Shown: positions 26,451-36,317 of the stretch, piece after piece
Layout: each line of letters begins with the position of its first letter
Position numbering within the stretch: the first letter of the stretch is position 1
Origin: DASPKX01 sp035627835
GTDB lineage: Bacteria > Verrucomicrobiota > Verrucomicrobiia > Limisphaerales > SXQI01
Direction: 5' to 3'
Length of the DNA stretch: 64,000 nucleotides
Assembly (NCBI GenBank): GCA_035627835.1
Contig: DASPKX010000098.1
Location: forward strand, 1-64,000
The notes under the pieces: model-generated
Seen by the model: the letters and a program-made list of their open reading frames with translations, nothing else
Database searches by the model: none
Told to the model about the DNA's origin: nothing
Made by a program: the position numbers and the translations under genes

Positions 26451-27872
26451 ATGTTCTCGACCCAAAGCCGCCGCGATTTTTTAAAAACTGCCAGCGCCGC
26501 CACCTTGTCTGCTTTGGCCGCCGGCGCCCCTCGGCCATTGTTCGCCGCGGAAGCTGTCGCGCCAAAAGCCACTGCGGACACCGTCATCATTCTTTGGATG
26601 GGGGGCGGGATGGCTTCAACCGAGACGTTCGATCCAAAGCTCTACACACCCTATGAAAAAGGTTTGGATCCGGCGCGTGTCCTAAGCACGTTCCCTGCGA
26701 TCGACACATCGGTCGATAACATCAAGATCTCCGCAGGCCTGGAAAATATCGCCAAGGTGATGGATCGCGCCTCATTGATACGCAGCTACACCGCTGGCGA
26801 TCTCGGTTTCATCCTGCACTCTCGTCATCAATACCAATGGCACACCGGCTACGCTCCTCCGCAAACGGTGGCCGCCCCTCACATCGGCTCTGTCATCGCG
26901 CGCACCCTCGGACCGCTGAACCCTGCCCTGCCCGCTTTCATCGATATCGGTCAGCGCTTCGATCTAGGCGAAGGCGAGGAGCTAAAAGCCTTTCATACTG
27001 CTGGATTCCTGGGCAGCGAGCACGGCCCATTCATCATCTCGAACCCGGAGGAGGCTGTGCAAGCCGTGCGCCCGCCTGCAGGCATGAGCCCTTCGCGATT
27101 TGAGCATCGGAATAGATTTTACAAGAAGCTCCTGGCAGCCAGCCCTATTGGCCAGCACGGCAGCGATTACCAAAAGGAATCGCTTCTGCGCTCGATGGAT
27201 AAAGCGCACTTGCTGCTCAGCTCCGACGCCGCCAAAGCTTTCGATCTATCGCTCGAACCGAAGGAGTCCTACGACAAATACAACACGGGCCGATTCGGTC
27301 TCGGCTGCCTGCTCGCGCGCCGCCTGACTGAGGTCGGCGCGCGGTTTATTGAAGTCACCACCGAATACGTTCCCTTCCTGCATTGGGATACGCATGAGAA
27401 CGGCCACACTCGCCTTCGTGAGTTGAAGACGCAGATCGACGCTCCGATCGCGCAGCTCATCCTCGACCTCGAATCCCGCGGGTTGCTCAATCGCACGCTC
27501 ATTGTCCTCGCGAGCGAGTTCAGCCGCGACATGCTCACCGAAGGCAAGCCTGACAACAAAGTCAAAGACCAGGTCGAAGTGCCGGACGTCATCAATGACA
27601 TGAAGTTCTACGGCATGCACCGCCATTTCACTGATGCGGGATCGGTGCTCATGGTCGGCGGCGGGGTCAAGAAAGGCTATCTCCACGGCGTCACAGCCGA
27701 CGAGCGCCCCTGCAAGACCATCAAAGACCGTGTCGTCATCGAAGATCTCCACGCCACCATTTACCAGGCGATGGGCATCTCACCGAAGCACGCGTATGAA
27801 GTGGAGCAGCGCCCGTTTTACGTCACACGTGACGGGCTCGGCAAACCGATCACGCAGCTCCTCGGCGCCTGA
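26451..27872 (+). CDS. DUF1501 Tat-exported sulfatase-like protein
   Basis: A 473-residue protein starting with a twin-arginine signal (SRRDFLK, Arg7-Arg8, hydrophobic stretch to ~32). DUF1501 belongs to the alkaline-phosphatase/sulfatase fold: VIILWMGGGMASTETFDPK carries the metal-site start, and HWDTHENGHTRLRELK and VLASEFSRD follow in order. It probably works with the DUF1549/1553 protein in the periplasm, exported folded with metal bound. Its stop is only two bases from the stop of the convergent ndh gene. Confidence 0.92.
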   Translation: MFSTQSRRDFLKTASAATLSALAAGAPRPLFAAEAVAPKATADTVIILWMGGGMASTETFDPKLYTPYEKGLDPARVLSTFPAIDTSVDNIKISAGLENIAKVMDRASLIRSYTAGDLGFILHSRHQYQWHTGYAPPQTVAAPHIGSVIARTLGPLNPALPAFIDIGQRFDLGEGEELKAFHTAGFLGSEHGPFIISNPEEAVQAVRPPAGMSPSRFEHRNRFYKKLLAASPIGQHGSDYQKESLLRSMDKAHLLLSSDAAKAFDLSLEPKESYDKYNTGRFGLGCLLARRLTEVGARFIEVTTEYVPFLHWDTHENGHTRLRELKTQIDAPIAQLILDLESRGLLNRTLIVLASEFSRDMLTEGKPDNKVKDQVEVPDVINDMKFYGMHRHFTDAGSVLMVGGGVKKGYLHGVTADERPCKTIKDRVVIEDLHATIYQAMGISPKHAYEVEQRPFYVTRDGLGKPITQLLGA

Positions 27873-27874
27873 GT

Positions 27875-29179
27875 TTAAGGCTTGTAAGCAGGCGCTGGCT
27901 GGCGCGCCGACACGTCCTCGGATAAGCCCGTGATGATGCGGGCTCCCCGTTTGTATGCGAAATACGAATAGGCCCACTGCAGCAGCACCGCCACTTTGTT
28001 GCGGAAGCCGATCAGGAAGAGCAGGTGCACAAACAACCAGGCGAGCCACGCCAGCATGCCTGAAAACTCCAGATCCTTAATCTTCGCGACCGCCGCTCTT
28101 CGGCCGATCGTGGCCATCGTGCCTTTGTCCCAGTAACTGAACGCTGGCCGTGCGGGAATCCGATCCGCAGGCGCATCCGACTCCTGCTCCACGATCTGAG
28201 CGACATGTTTGCCCATCTGCATCGCGGCGGGTGAAACACCGGGCACCAGCTCACCATTTTCGCGTTTAACATGCGCGTTGTCGCCGATCGCGAAAACCTC
28301 CGGGTAACCAGGAAGACTTAAATCCGCATTAACTATGATCCGCCCAGCACGATCCAACGGAACACCCAACTGCTTGGTTAAGGGGTTAGCGCCAACGCCC
28401 GCGGCCCAAACCACATTTTCAGCCTCAATCCGCCCCGAGGTCGTTTCCACAACGCCATCGCTCATGGCGGTCACTCGCGTCGAATTCCGCACTTCGACGC
28501 CGAGCGCCTCGAGTTGGCGTTGCGCGCTATGCGCAAGGTCATGCGGCAGGTGCGAAAGGACGACCGGGCTCGCTTCAATGAGAATGATTCGCGTGTGGGC
28601 AGGATCGATCTTCCGGAAATCCGCTCGTAAAACATGGCGCGCCAATTCCGCGAAAGCCCCGGCCAACTCAACGCCAGTTGGCCCTCCGCCGACCACGACG
28701 ATGGTCATAAGCTTCTGCCGCTTCACGGGATCCGTTTCGGTCTCGGCCTTCTCGAACGCGAGCAGAATCTTCTGTCGAATCTTCAACGCATCATTGAGCG
28801 ACTTGAGCCCCGGCGCAAATTGCGCCCATTCCGGACGCCCGAAGTACGTCGTAATCCCACCAAGCCCGATCACGAGGTAGTCGTATGAAAGCGTTCCATC
28901 CCGGCATACGACTTCCCGTGTTGCCAGTCGGATGTCCAAAACTTCATCCAATCGCACCGTCACATTGGGGTGGTCAGAAACGATCGCGCGAATCGGTTGC
29001 GCAATTTCGGGCGCTGAGAGCCCAGCTGTTGCGACCTGGTAGAGGAGCGGTTGAAAAAGATGATGGTTCTGCCGATCCACGACTGTCACGCGCGCAGAAT
29101 TGCGGCATAAAGCCTGACAAAACGCCAAACCGCCGAAACCTCCGCCCAGAACAACGATGTGTGGATTCTTCGTCTGCAT
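27875..29179 (-). CDS. ndh: Type II NADH:quinone dehydrogenase
   Basis: A 434-residue single-subunit NDH-2 that passes electrons from NADH to quinone without pumping protons. It has the FAD motif VVLGGGFGGLAFCQAL, the NAD motif VVVGGGPTGVELAGAFAELA, NVVWAAGVGANPLTKQLG, and EVFAIGDNAHV. The C-terminal amphipathic/hydrophobic stretch (GMLAWLAWLFVHLLFLIGF) is the membrane anchor of the family. No start ambiguity: the Rossmann strand begins at residue 8. Confidence 0.93.
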   Translation of the reverse strand: MQTKNPHIVVLGGGFGGLAFCQALCRNSARVTVVDRQNHHLFQPLLYQVATAGLSAPEIAQPIRAIVSDHPNVTVRLDEVLDIRLATREVVCRDGTLSYDYLVIGLGGITTYFGRPEWAQFAPGLKSLNDALKIRQKILLAFEKAETETDPVKRQKLMTIVVVGGGPTGVELAGAFAELARHVLRADFRKIDPAHTRIILIEASPVVLSHLPHDLAHSAQRQLEALGVEVRNSTRVTAMSDGVVETTSGRIEAENVVWAAGVGANPLTKQLGVPLDRAGRIIVNADLSLPGYPEVFAIGDNAHVKRENGELVPGVSPAAMQMGKHVAQIVEQESDAPADRIPARPAFSYWDKGTMATIGRRAAVAKIKDLEFSGMLAWLAWLFVHLLFLIGFRNKVAVLLQWAYSYFAYKRGARIITGLSEDVSARQPAPAYKP

Positions 29180-29278
29180 ACCCCTCCCCCCTCGTTATGC
29201 CTTAAAAACGCGACTAGCGAAAGGGCGGCCACCTTTTGATTGGACTTTTGGCCGCTGGTTCAGAGACTTCCCCCGCTT

Positions 29279-29608
29279 ATGTCAGCGATCCCGCAACAGT
29301 TCCAAGGTGTCACCGCAGTCGCCAAGGCTAACGTCTATTTTGACGGCAAAGTCGTCAGCCATACCATTCTCCTTGCGGACGGCAGCAAGAAGACTCTGGG
29401 GCTTATTTACCCGGGCAAGTTTCACTTCGGCACCCAGGCCGCCGAACGGATGGAGATCGTCGCCGGAGCTTGCACCGTGAAACTCGACGGCCAAAACGAA
29501 ACCAAGCATTATGCAGCAGGGTCATTCTTTGACGTTCCTGCTAATTCCGGTTTCGACATCGAGGTAACTAGCGGGATTTGCGAATATATCTGCTCTTTTT
29601 TGAGTTAA
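29279..29608 (+). CDS. ppnP: Pyrimidine/purine nucleoside phosphorylase (PpnP, DUF1255)
   Basis: A 109-residue one-domain cupin, slightly longer than the ~94-residue E. coli YaiE/PpnP. The pattern is unmistakable: ANVYFDGKVVSHTILLADGSKKTLGLIYPGKFHFGTQAAERMEIV and then SFFDVPANSGFDIEV. PpnP splits several nucleosides with phosphate to base and ribose-1-phosphate. ATG 29279 is preferred to an upstream in-frame start that adds 13 unconserved residues. Confidence 0.93.
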   Translation: MSAIPQQFQGVTAVAKANVYFDGKVVSHTILLADGSKKTLGLIYPGKFHFGTQAAERMEIVAGACTVKLDGQNETKHYAAGSFFDVPANSGFDIEVTSGICEYICSFLS

Positions 29609-29675
29609 ATTGAGCGCTGGCTCTCACCTGAAGCTGGAAAGAACATTGCGCCAGCACCCATTCTGCCGATAATCG

Positions 29676-30713
29676 ATGGCGATGCTCGAAAGCGTAGTTA
29701 GCCAGGGAGGCAGCGACGGCCGCGATCTGCATTTACGCGCCTTTCGATACATGCTGCTGGCCCGCACTCTCGATGAAAAGTTGGCCAGTTTGTACCGCGC
29801 CGGAAAAATTCCTGGCGGGGGCGTTTATCTTGGCAAAGGCCAGGAAGCGCTCAGCGTCAGCCTCGGCATTCACCTGCGCAAAGGGGATGTTTACGCTCCG
29901 TTGATTCGCGACGGCGCCGGGCGGTTGGCTTTTGGCGAAACTCCCCTGGAAGCGGTGCGCACCTGCCTCGGCTCCCCATTAGGGCCAATGCGCAGCCGCG
30001 ACGGCAACGTGCATCGTGGCCGTCCCAAGGATGGCTATCTGCCGATGATCAGCCATCTGGGCGCAATGATTTCCGTCGTGAACGGCGCCCTGATGGCGAA
30101 GCGTTACAAAGGGCAGCGGGACATGGTGGGGGCAGCGGTGATTGGTGACGGCGCCACATCGACCGGCGCTTCCCACGAGGCTTTAAATCAAGCGGCAGTC
30201 GAGAAATTGCCTTTGGTGTTGATGGTCGCGGACAACCAATACGCATATTCGACGCCGACATCGCGCCAGTTCGCCTGCAAGTCATTGGTGGATCGGGCGC
30301 TCGGTTATGGAATTCGCGGCTGGACTGTGGACGGCACAGACCTGGCCAAATGCCTGGACACTATCGGCCAAGCCGTGCAGGAAGCGCGTTCCGGCGGCGG
30401 GCCCCAACTCGTGGTTGGTTGCCTGCTGCGCCTCTGCGGCCATGGCGAGCATGACGACGCCAGCTACATTGATCCTCTGCTCAAGCAAGCTCCCTTTGGG
30501 CGCGATGCTCTGGATGTCGCCCGAACAGATTTGCTGACGCGCGGGTGGGTCACTCAAGCAACGCTGGACCAGTGGCACCGGCAGCTTGCGGAGGAAGTGG
30601 ACGCAGCCGTGGCGCAGGCCCAACGTGATCCTCTGCCGGAAGCGGCCGCCGAGAAATGGAACCCGCTGGCAACATCACATCTGATGGATGGCCAATTTGA
30701 AGTCTCCGCCTGA
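29676..30713 (+). CDS. 2-oxoacid dehydrogenase E1 component, alpha subunit
   Basis: A 345-residue thiamine-diphosphate-binding subunit of a pyruvate or branched-chain 2-oxoacid dehydrogenase. It shows YMLLARTLDEKLASLYRAGKI, the GNVHRGRP loop and the ThDP motif GDGATSTGASHEALN...NQYAYSTP. Together with E1 beta it decarboxylates the 2-oxoacid and transfers the acyl group to the lipoyl arm of E2. The three genes are consecutive (5- and 28-base gaps), so one operon. Substrate (pyruvate, branched-chain or acetoin) cannot be fixed from sequence. Confidence 0.9.
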   Translation: MAMLESVVSQGGSDGRDLHLRAFRYMLLARTLDEKLASLYRAGKIPGGGVYLGKGQEALSVSLGIHLRKGDVYAPLIRDGAGRLAFGETPLEAVRTCLGSPLGPMRSRDGNVHRGRPKDGYLPMISHLGAMISVVNGALMAKRYKGQRDMVGAAVIGDGATSTGASHEALNQAAVEKLPLVLMVADNQYAYSTPTSRQFACKSLVDRALGYGIRGWTVDGTDLAKCLDTIGQAVQEARSGGGPQLVVGCLLRLCGHGEHDDASYIDPLLKQAPFGRDALDVARTDLLTRGWVTQATLDQWHRQLAEEVDAAVAQAQRDPLPEAAAEKWNPLATSHLMDGQFEVSA

Positions 30714-30718
30714 TCGCG

Positions 30719-31684
30719 ATGAGCATCACCTATTTGGACGCTATTCGTGAAGCCCAGGCCAAAGCCTTGGCGCTGGACTCACGTGTTTATATTTACGGGC
30801 AGGATGTAGGTCCATTCGGCGGGGCTTTCAAGGCGACCAAAGGTTTGGCCAAAGAATTTCCGGGGCGCGTGATGGATTCTCCCATCAGCGAAGATGCGAT
30901 GATCGGCTCCGCCATCGGGGCTGCGATTGAAGGCATGCGCCCAATCATCGAGATGCAGTTCGCCGACTTCTCGACCGTCGGCATCAATCAAATCATCAAC
31001 CACGCGGCGAGCTTTTATTGGCGAACGGGTGTTCCAATCCCGCTGGTCGTCCGTCTCCCCTCCGGGGGCACGCCGGGAAGCGGACCGTTCCACAGCCAAA
31101 GTTTGGAAGCGCTTTATGCGCATTACCCAGGTTTGGTGGTGATGACGCCAGCGACGGTTGAAGATGCTTACAGCATGCTGCTCGAGGCTGTTGCCATTGA
31201 TGACCCCGTCATCTTTTGTGAGCACAAATATCTCTATTACCATCTGAAAGCCGATGCGCTTCCGACGAGCGCAATGCCTGTGGGCAAAGCCCGCATCGCT
31301 CGCGAAGGCCGTGACCTGACGATTGTTGCTTACAGCGCGATGGTGCATGAAGCGCTGGCAGTCGCGGGGGAGCTGGCCCAGGAAGGCACCGAAATTGAAG
31401 TGGTGGACCTGCGCACAGTGAAGCCGCTCGACACGGACACCGTCATGGCCTCCGTGGCGCGAACGGGCCGGCTGCTTTGTGTGGGTGAAGCTTTCCCATG
31501 GGGCGGCGTTACAGCTGAAGTGATCGCAAGAGTGGCCTCGGAAGGATTCGCGCTTTTGGATGCGCCACCGCAGCGTTTAAACGCGAAAGACACGCCAATT
31601 CCATTTCATCCAAATTTGTGGGCCGCGCATCGTCCGACTGCCCAAAGCATTGTGTCCGCAGTCAGAAACTTGCTAGCCATGTAG
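30719..31684 (+). CDS. 2-oxoacid dehydrogenase E1 component, beta subunit
   Basis: A 321-residue transketolase-like pyrimidine-binding/C-terminal protein. It has MSITYLDAIREAQAKAL, GQDVGPFGGAFKATKGL, DSPISEDAMIGSAIGAAIEGMRPI with the conserved Glu that activates the ThDP ring, and the C-terminal VVDLRTVKPLDTDTV. It forms the alpha2beta2 E1 enzyme with the preceding gene product, starting 5 bases after its stop. Confidence 0.93.
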   Translation: MSITYLDAIREAQAKALALDSRVYIYGQDVGPFGGAFKATKGLAKEFPGRVMDSPISEDAMIGSAIGAAIEGMRPIIEMQFADFSTVGINQIINHAASFYWRTGVPIPLVVRLPSGGTPGSGPFHSQSLEALYAHYPGLVVMTPATVEDAYSMLLEAVAIDDPVIFCEHKYLYYHLKADALPTSAMPVGKARIAREGRDLTIVAYSAMVHEALAVAGELAQEGTEIEVVDLRTVKPLDTDTVMASVARTGRLLCVGEAFPWGGVTAEVIARVASEGFALLDAPPQRLNAKDTPIPFHPNLWAAHRPTAQSIVSAVRNLLAM

Positions 31685-31712
31685 GCCGGAGAACGTAACC
31701 TGAGCCGTTGAT

Positions 31713-32915
31713 ATGCCCGAAGTCCCTATAGTCATGCCGCAGCTTGGCGAGTCTATCGCCGAAGCAACGGTCATCTCGTACCTGTGCAAAGAGGGAGACC
31801 AGGTGGCCGCTGACCAGGACCTGCTGGAAGTCGAGACGAGCAAAGCAACCACCACAGTTACTGCGCCCTGCGCAGGGAAGGTGGTCAAATGGGGCGCTCG
31901 GCTGAACGAGAGTTATCCGGTTGGCGCAGAGTTGGGGATCATTTCCGTCACCAAGGAAGAGGCGGAGCGCCTTGGAATTTCAGCGGACCGGAGCGGCTCA
32001 TTAGTCGCTGCCAATTCCCCGGGTGTTCACCATCAACCCGAGGATCCAAAGCACAAACCCGAGGTGGAGCCAACGGTGAGCGGCTTGCCAGTTCCTGCCC
32101 ATGCGTCCGGAGCAAGTTACATGTCGCCACGCATGAAGGCGCGCATGCACGACCTGGGGTTGCACGCTTCCGATCTCGCTGGCATCGCTGGCAGCGGCGC
32201 GGGCGGCCGCGTCACAATTAAAGATTTCGAGCAATTCATCGCGAACATTCAGAAGCACAAGCTCAGCTCCGCCTCGACGATGCGCGTGGCCGTTGCTGAC
32301 GCGATGCGGCGAAGCTGGAGCAGACCTTTGGCCACGGTTGGCCTGCCCGTGAACCTCGAGCCGGTGCTTGCGCACCGAAAGACGGTTGAGCCGAAGCCCG
32401 GCCCAGCGCTTTACGCGTTGCGCGCCCTCGCATTAGCTCTCGCGGAGAACAGCGCTCCGGCAGGCCGCCTGGTCGGCAACAAGATCGTGCATCCGCCAGC
32501 CATCGACATTGGCTTTGCTGTCGAGGCTGAGGATGGCGTGCTTGTGCCGGTTTTGCGGCAGGCAGATAAGATCAACCTTCGAGATCTGACCGAGCGATAC
32601 AACACCCTGGTTGATCTCGCTCGCAAGCGGCGTTTACCACCGGATGCCACCGGCGGGTCCATCGCGACCGTGACGAATTTCGGCACCTTCGGATTAATTT
32701 GGGCTACCCCCATTCCGTTGCCGGAACAAACGCTAGTGCTCGGTCTGGGCGCGGGGCGCAAGGCGCCGTTTTGGGATGAAGCCAAGCAAGCGTTCGTTCC
32801 GATCATGGAAGCGAATCTTACGCTAAGCTTCGATCATCGCGTGCTGGACGGCGGGGCTGCGGGACGGTTGCTCTCACGCATCGGCGCATTGATGGGCAAT
32901 CCTTCCGCGTTGTGA
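31713..32915 (+). CDS. Dihydrolipoamide acyltransferase E2 component
   Basis: A 400-residue E2 protein with the standard order: one lipoyl domain (1-78, lipoyl-Lys44 in VETSKA), a Pro/Ala linker, a peripheral subunit-binding domain (MSPRMKARMHDLGLHASDLAG...GRVTIKDFEQF, ~135-172), and the acyltransferase core ending in LSFDHRVLDGGAAGRLL with the catalytic His (~372) and Asp. It transfers the acyl group to CoA. No E3 (dihydrolipoamide dehydrogenase) gene is in this operon, so E3 must come from elsewhere. Its stop almost touches the convergent spermidine-synthase gene. Confidence 0.93.
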   Translation: MPEVPIVMPQLGESIAEATVISYLCKEGDQVAADQDLLEVETSKATTTVTAPCAGKVVKWGARLNESYPVGAELGIISVTKEEAERLGISADRSGSLVAANSPGVHHQPEDPKHKPEVEPTVSGLPVPAHASGASYMSPRMKARMHDLGLHASDLAGIAGSGAGGRVTIKDFEQFIANIQKHKLSSASTMRVAVADAMRRSWSRPLATVGLPVNLEPVLAHRKTVEPKPGPALYALRALALALAENSAPAGRLVGNKIVHPPAIDIGFAVEAEDGVLVPVLRQADKINLRDLTERYNTLVDLARKRRLPPDATGGSIATVTNFGTFGLIWATPIPLPEQTLVLGLGAGRKAPFWDEAKQAFVPIMEANLTLSFDHRVLDGGAAGRLLSRIGALMGNPSAL

Positions 32916-32916
32916 T

Positions 32917-35106
32917 TTAGCGGAAAGAAATCACCGAAAGCACATCGGTGTAATCATCCGTCCAGGGGCGAAGTTTTGGATCCACTTGCAGCTCGATCCA
33001 AGGCTGGCCTTGCGAGCTTTCCTGCAGGCTTTTTGCCAGCGCACGGTTGCGCGTCAGCGCGACCCAACGTGAGGACAGCGCGCCCGCAAATTCGCTGGCG
33101 CCACCTTCCTCCTGGCGAATGCATGCCAGATCCAACTCCTCCGCAATCCTGGCCAACACAGGCGAAAGTTCCAAGTGCCGGCTGGAGATGTGGCACACGA
33201 TCAGGCCATTGGTTGCCAATCGGGAAAGATATAACTGAAAAGCTTCGCGCGTAAGGAGGTGTGTGGGAATTGCGTCTGAGGAAAACGCATCAAGGATCAT
33301 CAGGCCATACTGGTTTGTCTTCCCAGCCAGACGAAGGCGAGCATCGCCCAGTTCAATAGTGTAGGGCGCCTGCGCGCATTGGCTGAGGAAAGTGAATAAA
33401 CGGTTATCCTGGGCGATGCGAACGACGGCAGGATCAATTTCATAGAATGTCCAGGTTTCCCCTGGCCTGCTGTAGCTCGCAACCGTGCCCGCGCCGAGCC
33501 CAACGGCCGCCACCGTTTTGGGAATGTTGCTCGTGCGGAACAGGTCGAAGACGGAGCCGAGCGGGCCGGTTTTCGCGTAATACGCGAGCGGCTCGCAGCT
33601 CGGCTCAGGAGCCCAGGATTGATTGCCATGGATTGTCGTGCCGTGGGAGTAAACGTGGAGCTGATCGGGCGCTTCGACGAACACACGTGAGACACCAAAG
33701 AAGTTTCTCTCAAGGTGAAGCGGCTTCATCTGGGCGACCGTGACGCTGCGAACGCCAATGGTCACAAGGGCTAAGGCGGCCGCGAACGGGATGGGGTTCC
33801 GGCTGAGGAAGAATGCCGCGAACAGCGGAATGCCCACCGCGATGACAATGCGCATCCGACCTTGAACCTCGGCGACATGCTGCAGCGCGTGAATGAGAGC
33901 GAACGCCGCGACAGCAATGATCACCACAGGAACATAGTGAGTCCAATGCGGGCGATGAACCCGCTTATGGACACGGATGCGAACAGCGCTCGCGAGAATG
34001 ATGGCGAGTGGATACTCGTAAACGTCTTTGAAAAGGACTGGGGCCACGAGGGAATTGAAGATGCCGCCGAGCGCGCCACCGACCGCCATGGCCAAATAAA
34101 ATGTCGTGAGCTGGGTCGGCTCCGGTCTAAGGATGGCCAGACGCTTGTGACAGACGAGGCTCGCCAGGAAAAGGAAGAGGAGGTGCGCGCCAAATATAAG
34201 CCAACCCGGCTCCGTTGCGGCGAGAAGCCAAAGGAACATCAACCCGAGGGCGCAAGACGCCAGCGCGCGCTCGGCAAGCCGCATTTGGCTGCGCAGACCA
34301 AAGGCCAAAATGAAGGAGAGGAGGTAGAGCGAAAGCGGGATCACCCAAAGCAAAGGCAAGCTCGCCACATCGCTGCTTAGGTAAGCAGTGGCGCCGAGCG
34401 TAAGTGAGGATGGGATGAACGCCAGCAGGATCCACTTTGCCAACAACAGCGGCTTTATGCGGGGCGGAGGTGGAGCGGCTTCTTCTTTGGCGACGATGGA
34501 GCCGGAATCGCGCCGAGTGAAAAACCAAGTCACCAATATGAGCAGAGCCGCTACGACGAAAAACAGTGACCATCCGCCACGCTGCTCAGCGAGCGACCAC
34601 GTTCGTTCGATGAAGAATGGGTAGCCCAAAAGGCCAATAAAGCTTCCCGCATTGCTGGCCGCATACAGAAAGTACGGATCCGCACCCGGGGCAGCGGCAC
34701 GAGTCCACCAGGTTTGCAAAAGGGGGCTGACAGTGGCGAGGGCCACGAACGGCAACCCAATCTCGACAATGAGAGCCAGCGCAAGACGGAGAGTCACGGT
34801 GTTTGACTGGCCGATGGCCGCGAGCTGCTCGCTGGTGAACTGGATAGGGAGCGTGAGAGCTGCGGCCGCGAGAAGCAGGGCTTGCGCGATGAGCTGTTGT
34901 TTTAAAGAGAGCCGCGCCATTCCCAGCGCAGCCAAATAACCGATCAGCAACGCGAGTTGGTAAACGACCATGCAGACGTTCCAAACCGAGGGAGCGCCAC
35001 CGAGGCTGGGCAGGAGCAGCTTGCCGACCATCGGCTCCAGCCAAAAGAGCAGGAAGGCGCTGAAGCCGATGCCTGCAACGAACGCGAGGGTGCGGAGCGT
35101 TGTCAT
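32917..35106 (-). CDS. Membrane-fused spermidine synthase-like protein
   Basis: A 729-residue fusion. About a dozen transmembrane spans fill the first ~480 residues; then comes a SpeE-type methyltransferase fold with GLGAGTVASYSRPGETWTFYEIDPAV (AdoMet-like nucleotide site) and LMILDAFSSDAIPTHLLTREAFQLYL. The aspartate-rich site of true aminopropyltransferases is only partly kept, so the acceptor may not be putrescine. ATG 35106 overlaps the TGA of the upstream dehydrogenase gene (ATGA), which argues against the longer start at 35148. Fused MFS/SpeE-like proteins are frequent in soil bacteria and mostly uncharacterised. Confidence 0.87.
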   Translation of the reverse strand: MTTLRTLAFVAGIGFSAFLLFWLEPMVGKLLLPSLGGAPSVWNVCMVVYQLALLIGYLAALGMARLSLKQQLIAQALLLAAAALTLPIQFTSEQLAAIGQSNTVTLRLALALIVEIGLPFVALATVSPLLQTWWTRAAAPGADPYFLYAASNAGSFIGLLGYPFFIERTWSLAEQRGGWSLFFVVAALLILVTWFFTRRDSGSIVAKEEAAPPPPRIKPLLLAKWILLAFIPSSLTLGATAYLSSDVASLPLLWVIPLSLYLLSFILAFGLRSQMRLAERALASCALGLMFLWLLAATEPGWLIFGAHLLFLFLASLVCHKRLAILRPEPTQLTTFYLAMAVGGALGGIFNSLVAPVLFKDVYEYPLAIILASAVRIRVHKRVHRPHWTHYVPVVIIAVAAFALIHALQHVAEVQGRMRIVIAVGIPLFAAFFLSRNPIPFAAALALVTIGVRSVTVAQMKPLHLERNFFGVSRVFVEAPDQLHVYSHGTTIHGNQSWAPEPSCEPLAYYAKTGPLGSVFDLFRTSNIPKTVAAVGLGAGTVASYSRPGETWTFYEIDPAVVRIAQDNRLFTFLSQCAQAPYTIELGDARLRLAGKTNQYGLMILDAFSSDAIPTHLLTREAFQLYLSRLATNGLIVCHISSRHLELSPVLARIAEELDLACIRQEEGGASEFAGALSSRWVALTRNRALAKSLQESSQGQPWIELQVDPKLRPWTDDYTDVLSVISFR

Positions 35107-36212
35107 GCCTGGCGACCCGGAACAAACACGCACTTCGTCGCGGCCCAATTAGCGGTCGTTTGCAACGCTTCGTTCGCCTGGTCGAGGTCGAAGCGATGGG
35201 AGACCATTCGCTCAAAGGGAAACTGCGCGCGAAAACGATCAAGAAAATCTAGAGCCATGCGCATGTGGCGCGGTTCGCTCGACCATGACCCAATAACCTG
35301 CAACTGCTTGCGGGTGATCACATGCGGATTTAATTGGATGGAGCCCGCGTTGCAGTAGTGGCCGAGCACGCAGTATTTCGCGCCGTCGCGGCACATTTCC
35401 CACCCCTCGGCAATGGCTGAGGGGTGGCCGACGCATTCAATGACGGCGTCTGCGCCGTAGCCGCCGGTGAGAGCGCGCACAGCCGCCACGCGCTCTTCGG
35501 CAGATTTGAGTTCGTCGATGTTGATGACGTGATCCGCGCCGAACTGCCTCGCCATTTCCAGACGTGCTGCTGGCGCCCCAATGACAATGACCTTCCCTGC
35601 CCCGGAGTGACGAGCAACAGCGGCTGCCGCGATGCCGACGGGGCCTGCTCCTTGAATCACCACTGTGTCCTGCCAGTCGATGCGTGTCCGCTCCAATCCG
35701 TGAATGGCGGTGATCAATGCGCAGCCAGCGCCGATGACCGCTTCCGTGGACAGCGTTTCAGGAATGCGAAAGATGTTTGTGCCCGGGCGAAGAAAATGCA
35801 GGTCCGCATAGCCCCCGAGGAAATGAGGCGCGTCAGTCGAGGGATAACCAATGCCGTAGGCCCGCCGGTGAGGGCAACGCGTAGGCTGCTTTTTCTCAGC
35901 GCAATAAAAACAGCGACCGCAGCTGATGGTGGAGGTCCATGTGACACGATCCCCAACCCGCAGCGGCTGCCCGCTCCAGTCCCGCTCCAAGCCTGGGCCG
36001 AGGCCAGCAATCACACCGGCTGTTTCGTGGCCAAGAATGATTGGGAGTTGCACAGGAAGCTCACCGCGCCAGAGGTGAACATCGGTGCCGCAGATGCCCG
36101 CCATGGTGACGCGGACGAGGGCGGCGCCGGGTTCAAGCGAAGCGGGCGCTTCGAAGGATTTCAACTCCAACGGCGCGTTGAATTTGTTGAGCACTGCGGC
36201 GCGTCCAATCAT
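35103..36212 (-). CDS. Zinc-dependent alcohol dehydrogenase (threonine/sorbitol-dehydrogenase-like)
   Basis: A ~369-residue medium-chain dehydrogenase. Catalytic zinc ligands are in MAGICGTDVHLWRG and LGHETAGVI; structural zinc cysteines are in CGRCFYCAEKKQPTRC; the NAD site is VVIQGAGPVGIAAAAVARHSGAGKVIVIG. The start at ATG 36212 (MIGRAAVLNKF) fits the family; an upstream frame start adds 12 unconserved residues. The substrate is probably a polyol or amino alcohol. It is coupled to the spermidine-synthase-like gene by an ATGA overlap and diverges from the ArsR-type regulator. Confidence 0.88.
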   Translation of the reverse strand: MIGRAAVLNKFNAPLELKSFEAPASLEPGAALVRVTMAGICGTDVHLWRGELPVQLPIILGHETAGVIAGLGPGLERDWSGQPLRVGDRVTWTSTISCGRCFYCAEKKQPTRCPHRRAYGIGYPSTDAPHFLGGYADLHFLRPGTNIFRIPETLSTEAVIGAGCALITAIHGLERTRIDWQDTVVIQGAGPVGIAAAAVARHSGAGKVIVIGAPAARLEMARQFGADHVINIDELKSAEERVAAVRALTGGYGADAVIECVGHPSAIAEGWEMCRDGAKYCVLGHYCNAGSIQLNPHVITRKQLQVIGSWSSEPRHMRMALDFLDRFRAQFPFERMVSHRFDLDQANEALQTTANWAATKCVFVPGRQA

Positions 36213-36317
36213 CGGGAGCAGGTTAGCGAGGCGGTGGCACGGGACCAATCCGAAATTGGCGCGTGAGAAGGAGCGGCAAACGGTGTCGAACAGAGCGTGG
36301 AGAAAGAAACGAACCTA

